Positions 1 to 6,002 of a stretch of DNA of 28,672 nt are shown here, one piece after another. Made by a program: the position numbers and the translations under genes. Position 1 is the stretch's first letter. Every line of letters starts with the position of its first letter. The notes beneath the pieces were generated by a model. The model saw only the letters and a program-made list of their open reading frames with translations, had not been told where the DNA came from and ran no database searches. Source of the stretch: an uncultured Sphingomonas sp. (GTDB lineage: Bacteria; Pseudomonadota; Alphaproteobacteria; Sphingomonadales; Sphingomonadaceae); assembly GCF_936927845.1 (NCBI RefSeq), contig NZ_CAKZHV010000053.1, forward strand, positions 1-28,672, in the 5' to 3' direction.

Positions 1-173
1 TGACACTACTCGCGGCGGCTGGCACCACGTTCCGACCGGTCTGCGAGCGGCCGAAAGGGAAGATCGATGCTTCGAGGGCCGGGCGTGAAGTTACACGACC
101 CACACGGCGGCGCGACGCGGCCCGGCCCCCTGCATTCGCGCACCTGGGAGGGCGGACGCGAAACTGTTTCATG

Positions 174-191
174 CCGCGCGTCATCGCGCGG
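174..191 (-). terminator. Hairpin overlapping the stop of the YdaS-like gene
   Basis: CCGCGCG and CGCGCGG form a 7-bp stem around a TCAT loop, exactly at the stop codon of the leftward regulator (181-183). No T-run follows on the minus strand, so intrinsic termination is doubtful. It could instead protect the mRNA 3' end. An 11-bp palindrome (GAAACTGTTTC, 160-170) lies just beyond it. Confidence 0.3.
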
Positions 192-459
192 GCTCCAAGT
201 CGCCGAGCGAGCCAGCGCGCGGCGGCGATTGTTCGTCGCGTGCGAAGAGGTGCGCGAGATCAGGGCGAAGATCGAAGCGGGTGACACCTGTCGCATTCTC
301 AACGGTCTCGAGAAACTCGGCTGGCAGCAGATCGCCACGCGTAAGCCAGCCGTTGATCACCGACTGACGCTTGTTGATTAGGCGCCCGAATGCCGACTGC
401 GATCCAGCTGCGCGGACCGCGCGGGCAAGGGCCGTGTCTGACTCGTGTTCCAACGCCAT
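181..459 (-). CDS. YdaS/Cro-like HTH regulator
   Basis: This 92-residue protein contains a compact helix-turn-helix (about residues 8-62). Its pattern AVRAAGSQSAFGRLI, INGWLTRGDLLP, then GVTRFDLRPDLAH is typical of the YdaS/Cro-like family found in prophage immunity regions. It starts at 459 and diverges from the XRE repressor at 544, leaving an 85-bp control region full of inverted repeats. A TTGACA hexamer on its strand (complement of 489-494) lies inside an operator and could be a -35 element, though no well-spaced -10 is evident. By position it should act as the Cro-like switch for a leftward early transcript that leaves the window. It could alternatively be called an antitoxin because of the YdaS name, but no toxin gene is visible next to it. 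Confidence 0.75.
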   Translation of the reverse strand: MALEHESDTALARAVRAAGSQSAFGRLINKRQSVINGWLTRGDLLPAEFLETVENATGVTRFDLRPDLAHLFARDEQSPPRAGSLGDLEPAR

Positions 460-469
460 GATGATAGAA

Positions 470-532
470 CTAACAGCATGCCGTTAGCTGTCAACGGCAT
501 GCGCGCGTTTATTTCTAACGGCACGTTGATAG
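470..532. promoter_or_regulatory. Immunity operators between divergent regulators
   Basis: Three related sites are seen. CTAACAGCATGCCGTTAG (470-487) is an imperfect palindrome. CATGCCGTT (477-485) and AACGGCATG (493-501) are a perfect 9-bp inverted repeat with a 7-bp spacer, so the second arm belongs to an adjacent inverted site. CTAACGGCACGTTGATAG (515-532) matches the first site at 13 of 18 positions. Their place between a Cro-like and a CI-like gene is the classic layout of a lysis-lysogeny switch. Binding by either protein is inferred. Confidence 0.75.
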
Positions 533-543
533 CGTCTTCGTGC

Positions 544-1026
544 ATGACGATCGGTGAACGCATCGAAGAGAGGCGGAAAGCGCTCGGTATTCCGAGCCAG
601 TCCGAGCTCGCCCGTCGTGCAGACGTCGGACAATCCACGCTTAGCGGACTAATTCGAAAGCCTTATCGGTCGTCTCCGTATCTCCCGCAAATAGCGCGAG
701 CGCTTCAGACCACCGTAGATTATCTGGCCGGACAGACAGATGATCCTGAACGCGCTTATGCCGATGAGCCTTCCGTTTCGTCAGCTGTATTCCTAGCGGT
801 CACCTTGCCCTCCGAAGATGCGCTGGCCGAAGGTTTCGAGGCGCTACTTCTCGCGTCGGAGGACATGCAAAGGGCCGAACTCGCTCGTGAGCTTGCAAAG
901 CGACTCCCGCTGCTACTTCGAGTCGCCGCAAACGCCACTGCCTCTCCACCGTCGGAGCTTCGAGCTGCTGCTGTCGAAGCAGAAGAACCTCGCGCTGCCG
1001 TTCAACGTAAACGCCAGCGAGCATAG
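544..1026 (+). CDS. XRE-family prophage repressor without peptidase domain
   Basis: This 160-residue protein has an N-terminal helix-turn-helix (about residues 1-65; SQSELARRADVGQSTLSGLI, then LPQIARALQTTVDYLAGQ), as in CI-like repressors. The ATG at 544 was chosen because earlier in-frame starts (445, 478) would place the operators inside the gene. No clear Shine-Dalgarno precedes it, so the mRNA may be leaderless. The C-terminal half is alanine- and leucine-rich (EALLLASEDMQRAELARELAKRLPLLLRV), probably helical and used for oligomerisation. No S24/LexA-type autoprotease with a Ser-Lys dyad is seen, so RecA-stimulated self-cleavage is not expected. Induction would need another route. The assignment as the lysogeny repressor rests on the domain and the divergent arrangement. 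Confidence 0.8.
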   Translation: MTIGERIEERRKALGIPSQSELARRADVGQSTLSGLIRKPYRSSPYLPQIARALQTTVDYLAGQTDDPERAYADEPSVSSAVFLAVTLPSEDALAEGFEALLLASEDMQRAELARELAKRLPLLLRVAANATASPPSELRAAAVEAEEPRAAVQRKRQRA

Positions 1027-1110
1027 CGCAGGTGATGGGGCAATCCTTACAACTGCGCTCGCAACCGGGCGAACGACAGATCAATCGATCAGTCACGCGT
1101 TCACACTCCC

Positions 1111-1125
1111 GTTCCCTTTATGTTC
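1111..1125 (+). promoter_or_regulatory. LexA (SOS) box, alphaproteobacterial type
   Basis: The sequence GTTCCCTTTATGTTC is an exact GTTC-N7-GTTC match, the LexA operator of Alphaproteobacteria. A further GTTC at 1099-1102, eight bases upstream, makes a near-tandem third half-site. The box lies 54 bp before the start of the exported protein gene at 1180, a usual distance for LexA to block a promoter. No other exact match was noticed in the intergenic parts of the prophage. Regulation by LexA is inferred. Confidence 0.7.
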
Positions 1126-1179
1126 TAGGTTGCGGCAGTGAGTCTACCTGTAATTTCTTACGCGTCTCCGGGGGGATGA

Positions 1180-1671
1180 ATGATGCGAAAAGTACAGCGT
1201 TGGTTGCTGGCGATCGGCATGGTGATGACAGGATCGGCTGCGTTGGCGCAAACGCCGACAGTGACCGTCTGGTTTTCGGGAGCAGCAGCTGAAGTCTCCG
1301 ATAAGCTCGCGCTGACCTGCGCCGATCGCGAGGCAACGGTGATAGAGCAGGACGATCGTCACGTGCTCTGCAGCCGGCCGATGACCGGCGTGGCGGCCGC
1401 CTACGCGTTCGGCGTCGGGCGTGGGTCGTCCAGTCCGGATCTGTTCATTCGTTTCACCCTGCTGCGTGACGGCAAGGCAATCCGGGTTCAGGCTTCGCAG
1501 TGGGTCGAGAACCAATCGGCTCTTGGACAGACGCGCAGAACAGACCTGAACGGCAAGAAGCAGACGCAGTCGCTCGAGGACGTGCTGATCGCTGCTGGTG
1601 GCCATAATTACCCGCCTGATACCGAGCCCGTGACGCCAGCAGCTCCGGCGGACGCGGTAGGTGCGCCATGA
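1180..1671 (+). CDS. Exported protein of unknown function, SOS-box controlled
   Basis: This 163-residue protein begins with a clear Sec signal peptide: positive start (MMRKVQRW), hydrophobic core LLAIGMVMTGSAA, cleavage near ALAQ-TP. The mature part has two cysteines (near DKLALTCADRE and HVLCSRPM), a predicted beta-rich middle and a proline/alanine-rich end. I recognise no family. A GGGGGGA ribosome-binding site stands before ATG 1180. The gene is preceded by a LexA box and overlaps the next membrane-protein gene by 4 bp (ATGA), so the two should be made together in the envelope. In a prophage this suggests a lysogenic-conversion or envelope-acting pair induced by DNA damage. That role is inference. 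Confidence 0.7.
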   Translation: MMRKVQRWLLAIGMVMTGSAALAQTPTVTVWFSGAAAEVSDKLALTCADREATVIEQDDRHVLCSRPMTGVAAAYAFGVGRGSSSPDLFIRFTLLRDGKAIRVQASQWVENQSALGQTRRTDLNGKKQTQSLEDVLIAAGGHNYPPDTEPVTPAAPADAVGAP

Positions 1672-2129
1672 AGGTTCTAGGTGGTGTCGTTGCCGGCGTT
1701 GGTGTGGTCGGTAGCCTGCTCTCGTTAGGTATGCCGACGTCGATCTCGACGACCGTTCCCAGCTCACTCGGCTACGGCCTGACGGACACGTCGGAGGTCC
1801 TCAACATCGGCTTGCTGCAGAAGCAGGCCTTCGCGTTCCACGCGGGCCTGGCGCTTGTAATAGCAGGGGTCGTGCTGTTCGCAGCAGGTGCGATCCTGGA
1901 GCGGCTCACTGGATCCCCGCACTCTGTCGAAGGAGTGGCCGGCGCGGTCAGCACAAGCGAGCCTGTAATGACTGCCCCAACGGGTACCCGGCCGCTGACG
2001 CCCGTCGAGTACGAGACGATCTCCGACGAGCAAAAGGCGAAGAACGCGCGGGCTGATCGTGCCGCGTACATCGCGGCCGCGATCGTCGCGATCGGCATCT
2101 TCATCATATGGCTGGCATCGACGGTCTGA
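1668..2129 (+). CDS. Three-segment membrane protein, partner of the exported protein
   Basis: The 153-residue protein has hydrophobic segments at about residues 4-22 (GGVVAGVGVVGSLLSL), 57-76 (FHAGLALVIAGVVLFAAGAI) and 134-152 (AAYIAAAIVAIGIFIIWLA). A polar loop rich in Thr, Pro and Glu lies between the second and third segments. The start overlaps the stop of the exported-protein gene (ATGA), which indicates translational coupling and a shared transcript from the LexA-box region. No family is recognised. A holin-like role is conceivable for a small SOS-regulated membrane protein, but a separate holin candidate sits in the lysis cassette, so an envelope accessory role is as likely. Confidence 0.65.
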   Translation: MKVLGGVVAGVGVVGSLLSLGMPTSISTTVPSSLGYGLTDTSEVLNIGLLQKQAFAFHAGLALVIAGVVLFAAGAILERLTGSPHSVEGVAGAVSTSEPVMTAPTGTRPLTPVEYETISDEQKAKNARADRAAYIAAAIVAIGIFIIWLASTV

Positions 2130-2222
2130 TCGCGGTTGGGGCATGCAGGTAAGCGGGTATCGCGTGGGTACCGCGCCCAATCAGCAGGCCGAAAAGCACG
2201 CTTTCCCGCGCTTTTTACGACA

Positions 2223-2246
2223 GCGCGGCGGATGGGTTCTCCGCCG
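2223..2246 (+). repeat. Hairpin repeat, copy A
   Basis: GGCGGA-TGGGTTC-TCCGCC (2227-2245) is a 6-bp or longer stem with a 7-base loop. The flanks GCGC before and GT after are shared with copy B at 14872-14896. A GGGTATCGC string precedes both copies (at 2155 and 14824). It lies in the 185-bp gap between the membrane-protein and ATPase genes. No T-run follows, so it is not a standard terminator. Confidence 0.5.
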
Positions 2247-2314
2247 TACATTGGTAGCCAAGGCGATCATCACCCGCCACACTGGGTGTCATGCTGAAGG
2301 GAAGAGGGGTCGAC

Positions 2315-3583
2315 ATGCGGGTTTTTGATGTCTTCACGCCTACCGGCGTTCCGACGTACACCTATGTCGATCGTAGCGCGCACAATTTAGAAGAGCAGCT
2401 TCGGAACGCCATTCGGACGCCTGGCATGATCGCCGCGCTCTCGGGGCCGTCCAAATCAGGTAAGACGGTTCTGATCCGGAAAGTGATCGATGCCGATAAC
2501 CTAATAACTGTGTCAGGCGCTGCGATCACGGATCCAACGCACCTGTGGGAGCGAGTGCTTAACTGGATGGAAGCGCCCAGTTCGACTACTCACACGATCG
2601 GCAACACCTTTAGCGGCGAGCTTACCGGAAAGGCCCAGGCTGCGGCTGGCATTGTGATCGCCAAAGCTCAGGTCGAAGCCGAGGGAAAGGCTGGTTACGA
2701 GCATGAGCGGGCAAAAGAGCGTGTCTTCGAGCGAGCTGGTATCGACCAAGTCGTTCGTGAGATCGGGGGCAGCGATTTCGTCGTGTTTGTCGACGATTAC
2801 CACTACATGCCAAAGGACGTTCAAGTAGCCGTTGGTCGCCAAATCAAAGAAGCGGCGGAGCGTGGAATAAACATCTGCACGGCCAGTGTACCCCATCGTA
2901 AGGATGATGTGGTCCGGGGAAACGCTGAGCTCCGTGGTAGAGTTCAAGGCATAGACTTTGAATATTGGAGCACAGCCGACATCCGCGAAATCGCCGAGCA
3001 AGGGTTCGACATTCTCGGGGTTCGCTTGCCGGAATTTGCGCTCGACCGCATGGCCGACGAGGCTTTCGGCTCGCCTCAGCTGATGCAGCAAATATGCCTG
3101 CAAGCCTGTATGCGCCTAGGGATCGACGGGCAGTCCGAACCAACCCGCGACGTTCCTGTAAGTGAGGGCGATCTCACCAAGGTTTTCGAGCAGGCCTCTA
3201 CTACCACCGACTTTTCTTCACTTCTCGAGGGGCTGCACGAAGGTCCGAAACAGCGCGGCAGCACGCGCAATCAGTTCGCCTTCACGGACGGGACACAAGG
3301 AGATGTCTATCGGTGCATCTTGTTGGCGCTACGTCAAAGCCCGCCTCGGCTGAGCTTCCCGTATGCTGAGATTTATGATCGAACGCGGGCAGTTTGCGTC
3401 AAAGAAGCACCTCCAGGGTCAAGCATTGCCTCAGCGTTGGATCAGATGCCGGAAATCGCATCTGACCTCGAACCGAACGCCCCGATCATTGAGTGGGGTG
3501 ACGATGTTCTAGACATCGTCGATCCGTACTTCCTCTACTATCTCCGCTGCTCGCCGCGCCTCATGTCCTTAGCGAAGTCGTGA
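2315..3583 (+). CDS. STAND/AAA-like P-loop ATPase, candidate defence or signalling protein
   Basis: The 422-residue protein has a Walker A motif GPSKSGKT (residues 44-51) and a Walker B segment DFVVFVDD (154-161) followed by YHYMP. A sensor-like region (ICTASVPHR) and a C-terminal part resembling the helical/winged-helix section of STAND ATPases follow. An alanine- and charge-rich insert at about 104-140 (KAQAAAGIVIAKAQVEAEGKA) may be a membrane-touching or coiled segment. ATG 2315 has a good site (GAAGAGGGG); an upstream ATG at 2291 adds eight residues. The gene stands alone, 185 bp after the SOS unit and separated from it by a hairpin. It is codirectional and could be cotranscribed. Many prophage-borne ATPases of this build take part in phage exclusion, but neither trigger nor effector is identified here. 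Confidence 0.7.
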   Translation: MRVFDVFTPTGVPTYTYVDRSAHNLEEQLRNAIRTPGMIAALSGPSKSGKTVLIRKVIDADNLITVSGAAITDPTHLWERVLNWMEAPSSTTHTIGNTFSGELTGKAQAAAGIVIAKAQVEAEGKAGYEHERAKERVFERAGIDQVVREIGGSDFVVFVDDYHYMPKDVQVAVGRQIKEAAERGINICTASVPHRKDDVVRGNAELRGRVQGIDFEYWSTADIREIAEQGFDILGVRLPEFALDRMADEAFGSPQLMQQICLQACMRLGIDGQSEPTRDVPVSEGDLTKVFEQASTTTDFSSLLEGLHEGPKQRGSTRNQFAFTDGTQGDVYRCILLALRQSPPRLSFPYAEIYDRTRAVCVKEAPPGSSIASALDQMPEIASDLEPNAPIIEWGDDVLDIVDPYFLYYLRCSPRLMSLAKS

Positions 3584-3642
3584 GGTGTAGCTTCGTATAG
3601 CAGTCTTTCGTGTCGCGGACGCGCTAGCGACTCTTTCCTACA

Positions 3643-3657
3643 AGGGTCATTCACCCT
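3643..3657. promoter_or_regulatory. Inverted repeat upstream of the winged-helix gene
   Basis: AGGGT-CATTC-ACCCT is a perfect 5-bp inverted repeat with a 5-base spacer, about 30 bp before the winged-helix start. It lies in the only gap (3584-3689) between the ATPase and the late arm, so it may be an operator for that gene. The short arms make chance occurrence possible. Confidence 0.3.
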
Positions 3658-3689
3658 ATGTTCCTCCGACGGGGGAATGGTTGTTGGAC

Positions 3690-4541
3690 ATGGGCGTACC
3701 GGTCGACCCGGTGGCAGAAAGCGCGGTGCCTTCAGGCACGACAAAAGGCGTCGGTGAGCCAGCGCCCGCGGTGCCGTTGACCCGAAAGGTGCAGGCTTAC
3801 AACTGGATCCGCGCTTACATCGAAACCACCGGGCACAGCCCATCGATGGGTGACGTTGCGCTCGCGCTCGGCGTCAGCCTTTCACGCGCGAAAGCGCTGG
3901 TTCACCAGCTAACGCGCGAGAAGAAGATTGAACGCGCGCCTGGTGCGCAGCGTGGCATCAGCATTCCCGGCCTGTTCAAGGAGCTGGTGCTGAAGGAGCT
4001 GCGCCAGCAAGGCTACGTCGTCGACCGCGACATAACTGCGCGCCCGTACCCACAAGAGCATCTGCAGCTCGTTGCCTTGCTGGAGCATATCCGACTTCTG
4101 GGCCGACACGATCGCCCGGCTGGGGAACACACGATGACCGCACCGCTCGATCTGCTGACCGGCGCACAGGACGCGATCATCAAGGTTATTCGCGACCAGC
4201 TGCCCGAAGCCGCTCGCGGCATGGTGCGGCACAGCCTCGACGAGGATTTCGAGCCACCCTTTCACCTGGTCGGCGACATCAGCCTGGAGGAAGCGGGCAG
4301 CAAGCACGAGCAGCTCGACGAGGGCGATGCGGAGATCCACACGATCTATCGCGGATCCGATCGGCGCGAGCTGCTCGCGCTGATGTACCAGCTGCGCCTC
4401 GCCACGCACGATGCCGTGATCCCGCTCGGCGAGGCGCAATACCGCATTCGCTGGCGCGGCGCGATCGTCAGCGCCGCGGCGCGCGACGGCGTCACCTACG
4501 CCGGCCTCACTCAACTCGACCTCATCGCAGAGCCGGCCTGA
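3690..4541 (+). CDS. LexA-type winged-helix protein fused in frame to DUF3168 tail terminator
   Basis: One open frame of 283 residues joins two unrelated parts. Residues about 28-95 are a LexA-like winged helix (LTRKVQAYNWIRAYIETTGHSPSM, then ALGVSLSRAKALVHQLTREKKIE), but no LexA peptidase domain follows. A segment ending ARPYPQEHLQLVALLEHI looks like the end of a phage regulatory protein. From residue 149 (MTAPLDLLTGAQDAI) the protein is a complete DUF3168 tail-terminator/neck protein. ATG 3690 was chosen; TTG 3681 or 3684 lies closer to a GGGGGA site. The in-frame join is probably the chance product of a deletion that removed the packaging and head genes, because the DUF3168 part has its own coupled start at 4134. 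Whether the long fusion is made is unknown. Confidence 0.6.
   Translation: MGVPVDPVAESAVPSGTTKGVGEPAPAVPLTRKVQAYNWIRAYIETTGHSPSMGDVALALGVSLSRAKALVHQLTREKKIERAPGAQRGISIPGLFKELVLKELRQQGYVVDRDITARPYPQEHLQLVALLEHIRLLGRHDRPAGEHTMTAPLDLLTGAQDAIIKVIRDQLPEAARGMVRHSLDEDFEPPFHLVGDISLEEAGSKHEQLDEGDAEIHTIYRGSDRRELLALMYQLRLATHDAVIPLGEAQYRIRWRGAIVSAAARDGVTYAGLTQLDLIAEPA
4134..4541 (+). CDS. DUF3168 tail completion/terminator protein (internal start)
   Basis: Read from ATG 4134, this 135-residue protein matches the usual length of DUF3168 proteins (RcGTA gp8-like), which cap the tail tube at the head-proximal end. Typical features are LLTGAQDAIIKVIRDQLP at the start, FEPPFHLVGDI in the middle and a C-terminal strand pair. 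In another frame, codons just upstream read SDFWADTIARLGNTR followed by a TGA that overlaps ATG 4134 as ATGA. This is the normal coupling to a preceding head-tail gene, now reduced to its last codons. That relic supports 4134 as the ancestral start and places a deletion join at about 4085-4095. With no head or full tube left, the protein has no obvious partner. Confidence 0.65.
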   Translation: MTAPLDLLTGAQDAIIKVIRDQLPEAARGMVRHSLDEDFEPPFHLVGDISLEEAGSKHEQLDEGDAEIHTIYRGSDRRELLALMYQLRLATHDAVIPLGEAQYRIRWRGAIVSAAARDGVTYAGLTQLDLIAEPA

Positions 4542-4559
4542 GCCGGAAAAGGAGAAACC

Positions 4560-4991
4560 ATGACCACGCTTCTCGGCAACGACTATCTCGCCTGGTTCAC
4601 CAGCGGCGCGGCTGGCCCGCTCGCGGTGCTGAAGGGCCAGGGCAGCTACGCGGAAACGCGCTCGCAGCCCGAGATCGACACCTCATCGAAGGACACGACC
4701 GGCTACGCGCTGAAGACGCGCGGCTGGTACCCGGGCGCGCAGATGCTCGACGGCATGTTTCTGACCGTCGGCGATCGCCTGCTCGTCGTTGCCGGCAACA
4801 CCGCGATCGCCGGCGCGGACGGAAGGCTGACGATCGCGGTCGAGCCGCTGATCCCGGGCAAGCTCGTCGACGGCGCGCCGGTCGAGGCAAACCTGCCCTA
4901 CGCCGTGCTGCAGATGGCCGACACCAAGGCCGGCTACACGGTCGGCGTCGGGCAAATGTACAGCGTCGCCTTCCAGGCCGAGGAAGCGTGA
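4560..4991 (+). CDS. Chimeric tail ORF: tail-tube start joined to tail-tip protein end
   Basis: The ORF is 143 residues with a strong AAAAGGAGA site. Residues 1 to about 55 (MTTLLGNDYLAWF, VLKGQGSYAETRSQ, EIDTSSKD) resemble the start of siphoviral major tail-tube proteins. From about residue 56 (GWYPGAQMLDG, then VGDRLLVVAG, DGRLTIAVEPLI and QMYSVAFQAEEA) it resembles the C-terminal module of a larger tail-tip protein usually encoded just before the DUF2163/L gene. A full tube protein is normally well over 130 residues on its own. The likely origin is an in-frame deletion near 4700-4735 that removed the rest of the tube gene, the assembly chaperones, the tape measure and the front of the tip gene. 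The native GTGA overlap with the next gene is kept. A genuine short tail protein is the alternative. Confidence 0.6.
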   Translation: MTTLLGNDYLAWFTSGAAGPLAVLKGQGSYAETRSQPEIDTSSKDTTGYALKTRGWYPGAQMLDGMFLTVGDRLLVVAGNTAIAGADGRLTIAVEPLIPGKLVDGAPVEANLPYAVLQMADTKAGYTVGVGQMYSVAFQAEEA

Positions 4992-5581
4992 GCGTTCCCT
5001 TAGCACCCGACAGCGCAGGCGCGATCGCGCTGGCGGCGCGGCTCCGCCACCCGGTGACGTTCTGCTTCCTCGACATTCGCGACGAGCCGGTGCGCGTCAC
5101 CAACGCGCCCTACGCCTTCACCTTCGCGAACACCGGCGACGTCGACCTGGACGGATTTACCTTCGAGGAAGTGGATCCCCGCGTCGTGTCGGTCGGCACC
5201 GTGAAGGCGCGCGACGGCGGCAGCGACACGCTCGCGCTCGAGCTGTCAGGCCTGCCCGGCGTAGACGCCGAGCTGATCGAGCAGATCGGAACGCGCGCCA
5301 ATTGGCAGGGGCGCGACGCGCGTCTGTGGAAGGCGATGCTCGATCCGGAGGATCCGACGCGCATCCTCAGCCTGTGGAGCTACTACACCGGCTACATGGC
5401 GGTACCACGGATCGGTGGCGATCGCTCGAGCCAGACGATCACGCTCGAGGTCGAGACCTATCTCGCCTTCTTCGGGCAGGCGTCGAACCGCACGTACCTC
5501 GACCAGTCGAGCTTCGATCCAGGGGACCGCTCGGCCGAGCTGTCGATCGCGATCGCCAACGGCGCCAGCAAGCGGACCTGA
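4988..5581 (+). CDS. Phage tail-tip protein, lambda L / DUF2163-like
   Basis: The 197-residue protein starts at GTG 4988, overlapping the previous stop (GTGA). It shows a beta-rich pattern with the segment FANTGDVDLDGFTFEEVDPRVV, followed by DTLALELSGLPGVDAELIEQI and RILSLWSYYTGYM. It occupies the slot just before the lambda-K-like peptidase and the hub, where L/DUF2163 (RcGTA gp13-like) proteins sit. Such proteins link the distal tube to the hub. It is shorter than many DUF2163 members (near 290), and the match is by pattern and position rather than a diagnostic motif. Confidence 0.6.
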   Translation: MSVPLAPDSAGAIALAARLRHPVTFCFLDIRDEPVRVTNAPYAFTFANTGDVDLDGFTFEEVDPRVVSVGTVKARDGGSDTLALELSGLPGVDAELIEQIGTRANWQGRDARLWKAMLDPEDPTRILSLWSYYTGYMAVPRIGGDRSSQTITLEVETYLAFFGQASNRTYLDQSSFDPGDRSAELSIAIANGASKRT

Positions 5582-5585
5582 CCAC

Positions 5586-6002
5586 ATGCATCGTCTGCCC
5601 GACTGGGAGGCGCGGCTCGCCGCGTATCTCGAGCCCTTGCGGCTGCGCGCGTTCGCCTGGGGCGAGCACGACTGCTGCCTTTTCACCGCTGGCGCCGTGC
5701 TGGCGATGACCGGCGTCGACCCCATGCCCGAGTTCCGCGGCCGCTACACGACGCCGATCGGCGCCGGCCGCGCGCTGCGCCGCTACGGTGCCGGCACGCT
5801 CGACGCGACACTCGACACGAAATTCGCGCCGATCGCGCCGGCGCTGGCGCAGCGCGGTGACATCGTCATGACGGACGGGCTGCTCGGCATCGCCTGGGGT
5901 CCGTTCCTGTTCGGCGTCGGCAGCGAGGGCGAGCGCGAGGGCCTGGTGCGCGTCGATCGCGCGAGCTGGGTCGATCCGCTCGCATGGCGGGTGCCATACT
6001 GA
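5586..6002 (+). CDS. DUF6950 / NlpC-P60-like tail peptidase (lambda K-like)
   Basis: This 138-residue protein begins MHRLPDWEARLAAYL and carries the family signature FAWGEHDCC (residues 23-31). Cys30 is in the position of the papain-like nucleophile. AMTGVDPM, FRGRY and AQRGDIVM follow, and a C-terminal WVDPLAWRVPY closes it. In related tails the protein is a tip-associated peptidase that opens the cell wall or guides hub assembly. The start at 5586 follows the previous stop by 4 bp, and its stop overlaps the hub start (TGATG). A clear catalytic His partner after the Cys could not be fixed by eye, so activity is not certain. Confidence 0.75.
   Translation: MHRLPDWEARLAAYLEPLRLRAFAWGEHDCCLFTAGAVLAMTGVDPMPEFRGRYTTPIGAGRALRRYGAGTLDATLDTKFAPIAPALAQRGDIVMTDGLLGIAWGPFLFGVGSEGEREGLVRVDRASWVDPLAWRVPY

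Noticed and set aside
181..459. Toxin-antitoxin pair from the YdaS label
   Set aside because: No toxin-like gene is adjacent. The divergent XRE gene and operators fit a prophage switch.
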